Shown here in pieces: positions 54,456-64,000 of a stretch of 64,000 nt of DNA. Origin of the DNA: Talaromyces rugulosus (lineage: Eukaryota; Ascomycota; Eurotiomycetes; Eurotiales; Trichocomaceae); NCBI RefSeq assembly GCF_013368755.1, contig NC_049565.1, positions 1,674,001 through 1,738,000 on the forward strand, written 5' to 3'. The notes beneath the pieces are model-generated. The model ran no database searches, was not told the DNA's origin, and was given only the letters and a program-made list of their open reading frames with translations. Made by a program: the position numbers and the translations under genes. Each line of letters begins with the position of its first letter. Position 1 is the stretch's first letter.

Positions 54456-55799
54456 ATGTCGACCAAGCCGACTGTTCTCATTATTGGTGGTGGAATAGGA
54501 GGTCTGGCTTTAGGCCAGATGCTTCGCAAAAACAGCATCCCTTTTCGCATCTTTGACCGTGATGCCAGCTCAACAGCACGCCGCCAAGGATGGTGTATGA
54601 CGCTGCATTGGTATGAAACATTGTCTTTTAAAAATTTTCGAATGTTGTTCTAACAGTTTCAAGGGTTATCAATGACATTAAAGCAAACTTTCCGGAAGAT
54701 ATTCTTCCTCTTCTGGATACCGTATCACACCTCGACAATTACGGGACAGCATGTGATGCGGCACTGTACAATGGCGGAACCGGAAATAAGAATATACACC
54801 TCAGTCCCACCGAAAGCAACCCTTTTATTCGAGCAAACAGAGCAAAGCTCAGAGGGATGCTATCCACAAACTTGACAGTGGAATTTGATAAACAATTTGA
54901 ACACTACGAAGAGACAGACTCGGGCGTCACCGCATTCTTTTCAGACGGAAGTTTGGCAAAGGGAGATATTCTTGTTGGAGCTGACGGTTCTCACAGTCTT
55001 GGTAGGTTTTGGTTTATTTTTTTTCCCTCTCCTTTTTTTCTTTTATCCTCTTTTTTCCTCTCCTTTTTTGAATGATCCAGGTAAATCTGACAATATATAG
55101 TGCGCCAGCAACTTCTCGGGTCAGAACATTCCAAGAACTACAGTCTACCCATGGAAGTCTGCATGGGAGAAACAACTCTTACCAAACCTCAATACGAGAA
55201 GATCTTTACAGAATTCGCAAAATCATGGTATGCTGCAGAAACTCGTGCCAACTTCTTCTGTGGATTGCACGGTGTTTCCGATGACAAGGAAACTGCTCGC
55301 TACTACTGGATGACAGTCCAGCAAAAGAATACCAGGGACAAGACATCGGTTTCAAATCTTGAATACTATCATCGAGCAACACAAGCTGTGAAAGGTATTC
55401 ACTCCAAGTTTCTGATGCCACTGTATAATACAACTCCAGAGGGTATGGTTAATCCACCTTTATCGCTTGAAGACTTCATCCCGCCGAAGGAAGGTTTGCC
55501 TAAGGGAAGAGTTACACTTCTGGGCGATTCTTTGCACCTCATGACACCTTGTACGTTGAAGGCCCTATTTGACTCATCAACCCTTATGCGATTTTGCAAC
55601 TAACATCCCTATAGTCAAGGGCTCCGGCGGTAATCTTGCTATCAAGGATGGCTTGGATCTAGCGTCACTTATTGCGAACAGTGGTGAAAATATTCCGGCT
55701 TTGTTACAGGAATATGCGAGTTTAGCGATTCCAAGGGCCACAGAACTAGTCCTCGAGTCAAGAACAAGAACGGAGGTTTGGACGGGCGACAACAATTAG
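54456..55799 (+). CDS. FAD-dependent aromatic-type monooxygenase (PHBH fold)
   Basis: Exon 1 (MSTKPTVLIIGGGIGGLALG) ends MTLHW at GTATGA. The next exon begins after TTTCAAG with VINDIKANFPEDILPLLDTV and runs to ILVGADGSHSL at GTAGGT. The third begins VRQQLLGSEHSKNYSLPMEV, with the fourth after the GTACG...TATAG intron near 55552-55615. The three marks of the group are present: the GGGIGGL dinucleotide loop, the GADGSHS (DG) motif, and LLGDSLHLMTPFKGSGGNLA (GD motif). It inserts one oxygen using NAD(P)H and O2. The protein is about 410 residues and soluble. It ends RTEVWTGDNN, a little early relative to some homologues. Substrate is unknown. Confidence 0.88.
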
Positions 55800-56450
55800 C
55801 CTACATGCATCAGAGCAACTGGTATTTCATGTATTCCGAATTACTGTAATATTATAGGCCCATTTATGCGAGTTGCTGGTGACATATCTGCCTTAGGCCA
55901 GTAGGTCACGTGTGAGCAAACAAAGAAAATATATTTCTTAAGCGACCTTCACACACAAATACTTTTTTGTTCTTCATACAATCAATTAAGTCAACTTGTC
56001 AAGCACAGTTGTCAATATCCTGAGTCTTTATTGAAATAAAATGACCCTAGTTGTCGACAAACATCGATAAAGCCACTGATCGTCCGAAGCATGAGGTGGC
56101 ATCGGGATATGGGGACTGAGTGCTTCAAAAACCCTTCCTCTCGACCAAAGTTCGGAGTCCGGGCTCACTCACTTCAATGTTTCATCACCGGCTTTTCATG
56201 CCGTATGAGACCCGGCCGAAATCCTGGACTTCGGAAATGAAAGCTGAACGCGGCGTGTTTCATGGCTGGAAAAACACCCCCCAAGCGCTTCTAAGACGGC
56301 GAGTGATATGTCGCTAGATGAAGTTTATCCCGCTCAGGTCATCCGATTTGCTATCAGTCTGCTACGCCTGGAGGGAATCCGGCCGTACTTACTTGAAATG
56401 AAACGCACAGCATCGTAGGGACAATCCTTACCTGGAGGAGAGATGAGAAA
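55800..56450. other. Intergenic
   Basis: No supported gene. Short open frames at 56120-56317 and on the minus strand have no family features. Confidence 0.4.
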
Positions 56451-57577
56451 ATGGGAAAGCCCCCCATAGATGTGGATAAAATGGACATGTTTGTAGCGTT
56501 TTGGGTAGCAAGAAAGGGCATTGACAAAGACACACTCACAAAAGTCGAGCAGCTCATAAGGTCTTTGCCTCGGGCACTGTTGATGATTTTGCATGCCTTG
56601 CGTCGTTACGATAAACCTCAACCTCCCAAGAAACGACTCGATCGAAATTTCCGACCAAGGGTGGTATGCTTGATTGTGAGATCAAGAATGCCGAAGACGA
56701 AGGAAGAAGGGGAAAATTGATGGGGAGAGAAGTAGAAATCTTTCGAAAAACAACAGGAAAGGCTCTCTTTAGAAAAGAGCCGAAATCGACAGCATCGAAA
56801 ACGAAGACATCCAACCCGACAACTCAACAGAGGACAGCGAATCAAAAAAGTTTCTGAATTTCCAAAATCCAAAGATCCATGGATGAAATATCATGACCGT
56901 GGTCGAGACTTTCGCAGCGATGAGGATGAAGACACTTTCGACCACCGAGACTATCTTGACCAGCATATGGATGAATACTAAAAGAAGATATGCGGGAGAG
57001 CCGGTAAGAAATTCTCTATCAAAATGAACAGACATTAGGCGAAATACGGGACGTTAAAATTAAATTCATCGATTCGAAGTCCAACTTGTTGGATGTGTCC
57101 ATCTTCAGTCTTGAACAAGGCGTGAACTACGGTGATCTCGACAATCGAAAACTCAAAGTTCAAGGGAAACTCTCGTGGAGTCTGAAGAGGGCGATCTCAA
57201 CCTAGTGCTCCAGGACGACCCAATCCCCCTGGACAACCCAATGCCTCAGGAAGACACAATGCTCCAGGAAGACTCGGGCCATGGAGTTGACATGGTTCAC
57301 AATGGACCAGATGGTTATGAACATGATACTATCCCAAGTATGGGACCCTCTACCTCTTATCAAGAAGACTTAATGCAGACCGTGAGTTTGATGAATTAAT
57401 CAGTGCGATGCAATAGACCCCGACAATTCGGACAAATCAAACGAAAAAGATGTAGACCACGCGCGGTTATCCCAGCTGCGGAATATCTATATTTCCATTA
57501 CTACACCCAGGTATAGAAGGCCGGGGTTTTTCGATGAGTACGGAAAGCCTGTGTGGGATGTTGTTGTGATGGGCTAG
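56451..57577 (+). pseudogene. Degraded coding region of unknown family
   Basis: Protein-like text appears in changing frames. It starts MGKPPIDVDKMDMFVAFWVA at 56451, then comes a polar Lys/Arg-rich stretch (QQERLSLEKSRNRQHRKRRH) and the acidic DFRSDEDEDTFDHRDYLDQH. After that come IKFIDSKSNLLDVSIFSLEQ, GVNYGDLDNRKLKVQGKLSW, and a repetitive Gln/Asp/Pro stretch (DDPIPLDNPMPQEDTMLQED). It ends ITTPRYRRPGFFDEYGKPVW and DVVVMG before a stop at 57577. Several stops and frame changes separate the pieces, and introns do not explain all of them. I recognise no family. It could be a low-complexity single gene with missed introns, or the remains of an element-borne gene. Confidence 0.4.
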
Positions 57578-58050
57578 CTTCTATTGAAGCACTGGGCTTA
57601 ATGTTCCCTCGATATGGATATGAAGCTCTACCCCGGGTAGCATAACGATAAAGGGGTCGATTTCTAGTCCGTTCATTTTAGATCTTTTTGCTGTCGCGGA
57701 TAACAAGTAGATATGGGTTATATTCAACGATGGCAGGTAACTATTATCAATAGACGATAATCTTGGTGGCGGAGACATGAGTTGACGCTGCTGTCAGCCT
57801 AGATTCTTCGCACCCCGTATATTATTCCTAACTATAGAGAAAAATATATATGTAGTCAAATCTCCAAGAATCAAGTTTTTTTTTTTTTTTTTTTGAAGTT
57901 AAATTAAATAACCATTACTAAATTAATGGCCAACACTTTTTTCTAGTACTGTATCTGTTCTGATGACACCCAAAAGAAATTGACGCCCAAAATTCGAAAT
58001 ATAATTACACGAGTCAATGGTGCAATGATACCCTAAAGCATGGCTTGCTT
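57578..58050. other. Intergenic
   Basis: Contains a T-tract at about 57875-57894 and otherwise nothing recognisable. It is the 3' flank of the minus-strand monooxygenase. Confidence 0.4.
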
Positions 58051-59690
58051 CTACACGCTCCAGTCTCCATTAGACTTGAGATCAGAACGTATTCCAGCAG
58101 TCATGCGTGCATGTTCTGATTCCATCGACCAGGGCCGGTAAACATGGCCCGGAGGAACATTCGTGTTTCGAAATTCCGAGGAGCCATTTGTTTGAAGATA
58201 ATCCAAGCACTTTTGATAGTTCTCTATTGCGTACGCCTCAGGTTTATGCGCCCAAACCCACCTCCCGATCTTGAAGAAGCCAATATCACTGATCTCTGGA
58301 TTTCGCGCAATCTCGTCTAGATTGGCATAATGCAGTTCTTCTCTGTTGGTGAAGCCTGTCTGCTGGAGAATCGAAGTACGCTCGAAGCTGGCGTTATTTT
58401 ATTTAGTTTTTTTTGCTTTTGGGAAGCCAAATTGGATTTTGGTATGGCTTACCGCAGTTTATTATAAACTCGAGTCGACCACGGAGCGCCCTGCTTTCCT
58501 CCCTGGCGCAGACACTCAGCAATCGAAATAGCGTCCTCACAAGCCTGCACCGCACCATTTCCGGCCGTGGGCAGAAATGTATGTGCCGCGTCTCCGAGCA
58601 TGACGATGCGGCCACCGGCCGATGTCCACTGTTCTACGGGATCACGCGACCTCAAGCCCCAGTCAACGACTTGGCCGGGGATGCGCCGCATAAAGTCTAT
58701 TACTGCTGGGTCCCATGAGGAGCATTTTTGCTCCAACTGGTCCACGAGCACAGCTGATTCTCGGAGGTTGTGCCAGGACTCGATAGCTTTGCCATCACCC
58801 TGCTAGAAAGTCAGAAAACCCAGATGCAGTGAGGAAAGGACATATAGTTCGAAGGGTTACATGCCTCGTGAGTAAACGCAAATGCTACAGAGTCTTTGGT
58901 TAACCAGATAATAAGATGTATATCGTTACTAAGATAGACTCGAAATTCGGGCTGGGTGTCGACATTCTCGACCAGCTGGTGGGCAAGGGAACCCTTGGGA
59001 ATGGAAGAGCGTGGAAAAGCCATCCGCGCAATAGCATAGCCACTGTCTAGCACAGGTAGATCTATTCCTGTGATATCCTTCGTCGAGGGATATCCTATAC
59101 CGTTGGCAACCACACAGACATCGGCTGTGAGAGTAATGCCAGGTTGATTGGTATTTATAACGACATGATCATCATGCTCAACGATTTCTTGCACTGCCTG
59201 CGAAAAATATACCGGAATTCCCAGTCTAATGCATTGGTCGTAGAGCATACGCGTGAAGTCTGATCTTCGGCTGAGCAACGAGGCCCGGGGTAGTTCTCCC
59301 TTTTCGGCCACATGTCGCCATTCCGGGAACATTCTCTTCAGACATTTGCCCTCTGGGTTCCAGATGCTGATAGTGCAGTCATAGAAGTTCTTTTGGTATT
59401 GCTCGTCCATGGTGGGATATAGTTTAAACGTCGAGATACCAGATGGGGGCACGGTAACGAAGTCACCTGGGGAAATACTTCCATTAGGTTGATATTGATG
59501 CTAACTGCCCGACCAGTGTATACATACCAAGCAATGAGATATCCTTGTTCTTTTCGAGCACAACCACATCGCAGCCCTTGCGCCAGCACTCCAAAGCGGA
59601 GAGCAGACCACCGACGCCAGCACCAACGATGATGACCTTGAGGTTTAGGGCTGGGTGCCGCGCAACCCTGTCTACCACGGTCTCGGCCAT
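58051..59690 (-). CDS. FAD-dependent monooxygenase, salicylate-hydroxylase-like
   Basis: Start ATG is at 59688-59690 (MAETVVDRVARHPALNLKVI). Exon 1 ends LEKNKDISLLG at GTATGT. Exon 2 runs from GDFVTVPPSGISTFKLYP to AFAFTHE near 58860. Exon 3 carries SWHNLRESAVLVDQLEQK and the GD motif (MLGDAAHTFLPTAGNGAVQA, then CEDAISIAECLR). The last exon begins FERTSILQQTGFTNREEL and ends SDLKSNGDWSV at 58051. The loop VGAGVGGLLSALECW binds the FAD adenosine. The exact acceptor before exon 3 is uncertain (58790-58810). The fold hydroxylates aromatic or polyketide-like acids. It is the second such enzyme in 4 kb and is divergent from the P450 gene at 60205. Confidence 0.87.
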
Positions 59691-60204
59691 TGTTGACGCT
59701 TTTGCTAACGAGGACGTGATTTGACTGATTTAATATTTGAAAGCATTAATATTAATTAAGCACACTCTCGACATATACTTAGCACACTTTAGCCTGTAAT
59801 ATAGCTGGGTCTATGATGCTGGGACTGCCAGGGTGGGAACGTAAGGCTGGCTGCGTCCCGTGGCAATTTCCCACTTGGGATGGTCCCGTCAACTGGTGTA
59901 GCAATGCCCAGAAGGGTTGGCTCCTTCGGCCGCTTTCAAACTGGGCGTTCCTCCGAATCATAGCATAATTTAATCCACTGCGAAACATAGCCTGGTAATA
60001 AGGTAGTATTAGTAGCGGAGACCAGAAATGTAAATTCTTGACTACGACTTCTTCCACTAAGAAAGGGTTTCGAAATTATACAAAGACCAGTGCCGATATG
60101 GTATTTGTATTGATACGGACAAGGCTGTACTGATTACTTTCACTCATATATATGCATAGATACCATTGGTCTACCTTGCTAAGAATTTTCTCAAACTCTC
60201 CGAA
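59691..60204. promoter_or_regulatory. Shared divergent promoter of monooxygenase and P450
   Basis: 514 bp between two divergent oxygenase genes. TATATATG near 60147-60154, about 55 bp before the P450 ATG, could act as a TATA-like element. An open frame at 59779-60057 (-) has no family features. Co-regulation is inference from orientation. Confidence 0.4.
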
Positions 60205-62026
60205 ATGCAGCTGGCATTGCAACTCGTCGCCATCGTCGCCGGTGCTCTCTGCTATGTCGGATATTTTCACCATGGCGAACACCACCTTCATGCCCTAACC
60301 TACATCCAAGTTCATACTGTCGCATTCCTAGGCCTGGCCGCCCTGCTGTATTTAGACGGGTTCCTTCTGGTGGAGGCAGTTCTACAGACATGCGTGTACG
60401 ATGCCCTCTTTCTGGCCGGGTTATATGCCAGTCTTCTTGTGTATCGCGTATTCCTGAACCCACTCAACACCTTTCCTGGACCAAAGATGGCACGCATCAC
60501 CAGCTTCTATATGCCTTTTCGTATCCAAAAAATGCAAATGTACAAGGCTTTGCACGAACTGCACCGTGATCATGGCTACTTTGTGCGTATTGGCACTGGT
60601 GAATTGTCAATTACGCATCCGCGGGCAATCCAGGAGATTTTCGGAGCCGATTCCGTATGCGAAAAGAGCCCATGGTACGACATCAGTCGACCGCAAGACT
60701 CGTTGCTTCTTCGCCGGAGCTTCGCTGGGCACGCCGAATTGCGTTCAGTCTGGAGTCACGCCTTCTCTGTCAAGGCTGTCAAGGGCTACGAGGACCGAGT
60801 TCAAAAATATCGGACTAAACTCATTTCCGGTATCGATGCTCACAACGGCCAAGCCGTGGATGTTAACAACTGGCTGGGGCTGTATTCCTGGGATGTATTG
60901 AGCGACTTGTCATTCGGTCATCCGTTCGGCATGCTTGACAGCAAGGAGAGACATTGGGCATTGAAAATTCTGGATCATGGGATGAGTGTTATTGGTCCAC
61001 ATTTGCCAATGTGGTGGCTCCGTCTTATGATCGCGATGCCTGGCGGTAAGGAGGATATGAAGCTTATGTTGAAGTATTGCCAAGAGGAAATGCTTTTAAG
61101 ATGGAAGGTTTGTGCTCACTGTAATTTGAAGCACGGTCAAGTTTATGGTATCTAACCAGCGTCAAAAACAGAATGAGCCTAAGCAACCGGATGTTATGAG
61201 CCACCTCTTTGTGCCATACAGGCGCAACGAGAAGCCTTGGAATGATGAAGCGGTAAACCTGTTGGCTGGGGAGGCGCACCTACTTATTAATGCTGGAAGG
61301 TAAGGCATATTTCCGAATAGAAGACATTTAGTACGGTTTGATTGACTAACAAACCAATCCTTAGCGATACTACGAGAGTCACAATGGCTTGCGCTTTGTT
61401 TGCACTTACTAAACAACCTGAGCTCGCGAAGAGACTGCGTGAAGCACTGGAACCACACGTTTCACAATCACCAGATGCAGTGATACTCGATGACAAGATT
61501 TCGAATATAGACCTTCTGAACGGGATCATTTCAGAGTCACTTCGCATGTATCCTCCAAGTCCTAGCCACCCAACTCGAGTGACTCCTCCTGAAGGCACTA
61601 TGATCGCAGGCAAATTTATCCCGGGCAGAACGCAACTTATTGCTCCGCAATACGTTATCGGACGTGGTACGTGGTTGTTCTTTTATTTAAAGTATATCTC
61701 CTGCTGACGCAATCACCCCAGACGAAACCATCTTCCCCCGAGCGACTGAGTTTATTCCTGAACGTTGGTACAGCTCTCCGCACTTGGTCAAAGACAAGAA
61801 CGCAACGGCGCCGTTTTCACTTGGGCCGATGAACTGCGTCGGGAAACAGCTAGCTATGACAAATGTTCGAGTTACGCTGGCAACGATTGTCATGCGCTAC
61901 GACTTGAGTTTCGCCCCTGGTCGTGCCAATCCCACAACCGACTTCGTAGAGGGCATGTGTGAGCATTTCAGTCTTCAACCTGGTCCTTTGTATCTACGCA
62001 TGGAGAAGCGTCAGGTTCCAAAATAG
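60205..62026 (+). CDS. Membrane-bound cytochrome P450 (tryprostatin-B 6-hydroxylase-like group)
   Basis: ATG is at 60205 (MQLALQLVAIVAGALCYVGY). The N-terminus has about three hydrophobic segments and a HHGEHHLHALTYIQ loop, ending at RVFLNPLNTFPGP. The main exon runs to about 61107, with further exons from about 61170, 61361 and 61721. The I-helix reads LINAG joined to SDTTRVT across an intron. Then come ExxR in NGIISESLRMYPPSP, FIPERW, and the heme loop APFSLGPMNCVGKQLA with its cysteine thiolate ligand. The enzyme is ER-anchored and needs a reductase. All key residues are intact. The N-terminal layout recalls P450s of indole-alkaloid and related clusters, but the substrate cannot be inferred. 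Confidence 0.92.
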
Positions 62027-62345
62027 AGCTAGAAAAATCAAGTGGTTTTTGATAGGATAATATATCTTAAGCTTGGATGTCCATTCTCTTAGAATGGCCA
62101 TAAGCTGAATTTTGTTTGACGTAGCGCAAGTTTAGTATGCATTCATTCCAAATATAAAAAATTCCTTAATGTCTTTGTATTATATGGAAATCAATCTTTG
62201 ACAAGAATAATGTTTCGAAAAAAACAAGAGCAGCGGTTTTCTAATTGAAAGCCATTCTTGAGTGTTTAAGCTAACGTGCTTACCATCTATACAGTCCAAT
62301 CTGTTCTATCCATGCAGCTGAAAATGTATCACACCTGATCCCGGT
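62027..62345. other. Intergenic, convergent 3' ends
   Basis: About 320 bp between the P450 and the cytochrome b5 genes. No motif recognised. Confidence 0.4.
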
Positions 62346-63095
62346 TCAAGTAGATTGTTTTGAAGCGTGGTGATTTAAGTTCTTTTTCGTCTTTCTCGGT
62401 ATCGTAGGGGGGAAGCTGAATATATCGTTTTCGTAGTTGAGAGTAGACAAGAACAGCTTATAGAGATAGCTGAAACCCACGCAGCTGATGGACGAAGCGA
62501 TTGCTATGCCCGCCCAAAATGCATATCCAGTGTTCTGGTCCGAAATGTTTCTGAATCGGAGTTGGGAAATACCTAGTGTCGAGGAAATGTAACCAAAACC
62601 ACTGTCACTTCGCTGGTAAGATAGAGCCACCACGAGAGAAGTTGTGGATACAGTAGTGACTGCCAGGCTCGTCCAGCAACGAAATTTCCGCTGCTTGGGA
62701 CGAGATGTGGCGCTTGTTATCCGCTTGCTCTCAACGGGAAAGGTATTATTATGAGAAATGGGCGAAGCCTGTTGTTCAAAGCTTCCAGCAAGCGTTCCGA
62801 CTCGATATTGCTGCATTTTTGCCATATTTGATTCGCTGTGACCGGCATAGTCATACGACTCTGTGCCATCGGTCCCGGCACAATTCTCGAGTGCTTCGAT
62901 GCCACCTGGATGGTCTGAGCTGAAGGCTGTGAGATCGTATACTGTGGAAGCTGGTCAGCTCTACTACTTCTAGAATAGTTCATAATTTGCGCAAGTGTTA
63001 GCCCTACCATGACCATGAACCGCTGTCCATAGCGACTGTAGGGTATTGTGGTCGGACAGTTGCTCAAGCGTGATGCTTTGACTGACTTGGGACAT
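62346..63095 (-). CDS. Cytochrome b5-domain protein with C-terminal membrane segments
   Basis: ATG is at 63093-63095. Exon 1 is 63008-63095 (MSQVSQSITLEQLSDHNTLQ, then SLWTAVHGH). The intron is 62942-63007 (GTAGGG...CCACAG, 66 bp). Exon 2 is 62346-62941 and starts VYDLTAFSSDHPGGIEALEN. The product has 227 residues. The heme-binding HPGG (His40) and second ligand (His64, in SYDYAGHSES) are present, as in cytochrome b5. Two hydrophobic segments at about 119-138 and 168-190 would anchor it in the ER. The same DNA looks like two unrelated open frames unless the intron is removed. Cytochrome b5 supplies the second electron to many P450s. Here it sits between two P450 genes, so a role as their partner is a reasonable inference. 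Confidence 0.88.
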
Positions 63096-63564
63096 TGTGG
63101 ATATACACTTCCCGTCTGTTGCGGCGCGACAATAAAAAGAGGATTAATAGGTAGGTTCATAGAGGCAAAGATCTATCTATCTATCGCTTAAACGGTAACG
63201 CTTTCATCAATCTATCCACCTTGGCAATATGGCGAGTACGTAAGAAGGATCCAATGTTGGCCGAGGTAAGCTGCAGATCAACGATCGGCCTTCCAAAAGC
63301 GACCTTTCGCCGCATTTCCAAAAGAGGACACGCTAATAGTACGTATGTAGAACCTAAAGCCAATTGTCGACGGTGGAGTGAGTATATTAATTATTATTGT
63401 TAGTAATTACTAATGAACTTACCGACCTGTAAATTGACTTGGAACACAGCCAGAAATCTAGTAGAAACGAGTCGTTCTTATCAAGGAGGCTAACATTTTG
63501 CTGGCCGGTCTTACGGCAATCGTCGACAACCCATCATAATCAACAATTTAAAAATAAGAAAAAA
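63096..63564. other. Divergent promoter region (b5 / second P450)
   Basis: 470 bp separating the minus-strand b5 gene and the plus-strand P450. Short open frames are present on both strands. No motif assigned. Confidence 0.35.
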
Positions 63565-64000
63565 ATGCAGAAAGAATTTTACATCGGAGCCAAGGGTGGA
63601 GAAGATTCTCACACTCTGGACGTGTCGCCATTCACAAGCCTAGAGCAACTCACGAGAGCCCTGGCTGATATCTTTGCATTTGCCGATACGAGATGTGCGT
63701 TTCTGCTGCCATGTCAAGGGTTTCCGAGACATGCTCCCTGCGTTCTAGGCTAACTCAAATCATATAGCATTATGGCTTATCGATCAACAAGGCAATCATA
63801 TTTCGACTTTGAAAGATGTGCAGGAGACCAACGACCTTATTGAATTGCGCGTAACGCGGTATGAATCCATTCGCGAACCACCGGGACCTCGCTCGTTACC
63901 CTTCGTCGGCAACCACTACGAGCTGTATCCAGATGTTCTCGGGAATTATGACCGATTGTTCTCACTCTATGGGCCAATGATCAAGACTGTCAACATGGGA
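63565..64000 (+). CDS. Cytochrome P450 with N-terminal non-membrane domain, 5' part only
   Basis: ATG is at 63565 (MQKEFYIGAKGGEDSHTLDV). Exon 1 ends in ADTR at GTGCGT near 63695, and the exon starting near 63769 continues SLWLIDQQGNHISTLKDVQE. The P450 then begins: REPPGPRSLPFVGNHYELYP and LFSLYGPMIKTVNMG, the proline-rich hinge and first strands. No hydrophobic anchor precedes the hinge. About 90 residues of small-domain-like sequence with a GAKGG opening take its place. This is a feature of a soluble-type fungal P450 group often annotated as fused or reductase-linked. The heme end and any fusion lie beyond the right edge, so the class stays open. Confidence 0.75.

Noticed and set aside
62717..63160. 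Minus-strand frame of 147 codons taken as a separate gene
   Set aside because: It mixes the first exon region and intron of the cytochrome b5 gene in the wrong phase; the spliced b5 model explains the DNA better.

Overview
The window looks like nuclear DNA of a filamentous ascomycete, most likely a Eurotiomycete (Aspergillus/Penicillium/Talaromyces type). The evidence is short GT-AG introns of roughly 40-180 bp, many Zn2Cys6 transcription factors, a fungal NLR (nucleoside phosphorylase-NACHT-ankyrin), and accessory oxidoreductases separated by AT-rich, gene-poor gaps. I saw no rRNA, tRNA, CRISPR array or complete transposon. All coordinates of spliced genes come from reading splice sites by eye.

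Layout. 0-3.3 kb: the first exon of a DUF1275 membrane protein, a doubtful small gene, and a relic of an MFS sugar transporter that kept its first helices and its tail but lost the middle. 3.8-15.9 kb is the most housekeeping-like part: a Zn2Cys6 regulator, a flavin-reductase-like protein with a probable mitochondrial leader, two small hydrophilic/basic proteins, a type II NADH dehydrogenase and an MFS transporter. 17.2-20.8 kb: the NLR, with one in-frame stop and an eroded 3' end. 21-29 kb: a Upc2-like Zn2Cys6 regulator, a secreted heme-thiolate peroxygenase, an NmrA-like reductase, an aminoglycoside-phosphotransferase-like kinase and a small heat-shock protein with a His/Gly/Arg-rich arm.

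29.5-43 kb carries accessory enzymes: an SDR, an aldo-keto reductase of the norsolorinate-reductase type, a secreted SRPBCC/START-like protein, a UstYa-family (DUF3328) protein, an amidase, a Ser/Thr-rich membrane-anchored protein with disturbed frames, and an extended-SDR reductase. A Zn2Cys6 regulator follows. This resembles secondary-metabolite tailoring genes, but no PKS, NRPS, terpene synthase, prenyltransferase or RiPP precursor is visible.

46-53 kb: deoxyribose-phosphate aldolase, a 3-hydroxyacyl-CoA dehydrogenase whose promoter carries a CCTCGG element inside a CGG/CCG palindrome array, and a large ankyrin protein with a CorA-like membrane tail. 54-64 kb is the most coherent functional group: two FAD monooxygenases, a degraded gene, a membrane P450, a tail-anchored cytochrome b5 and the start of a second P450 that lacks a membrane anchor. 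The b5 gene is seen only after joining two reading frames across an intron. It suggests an oxidative pathway, catabolic or biosynthetic, that continues past the right edge with its own electron carrier.
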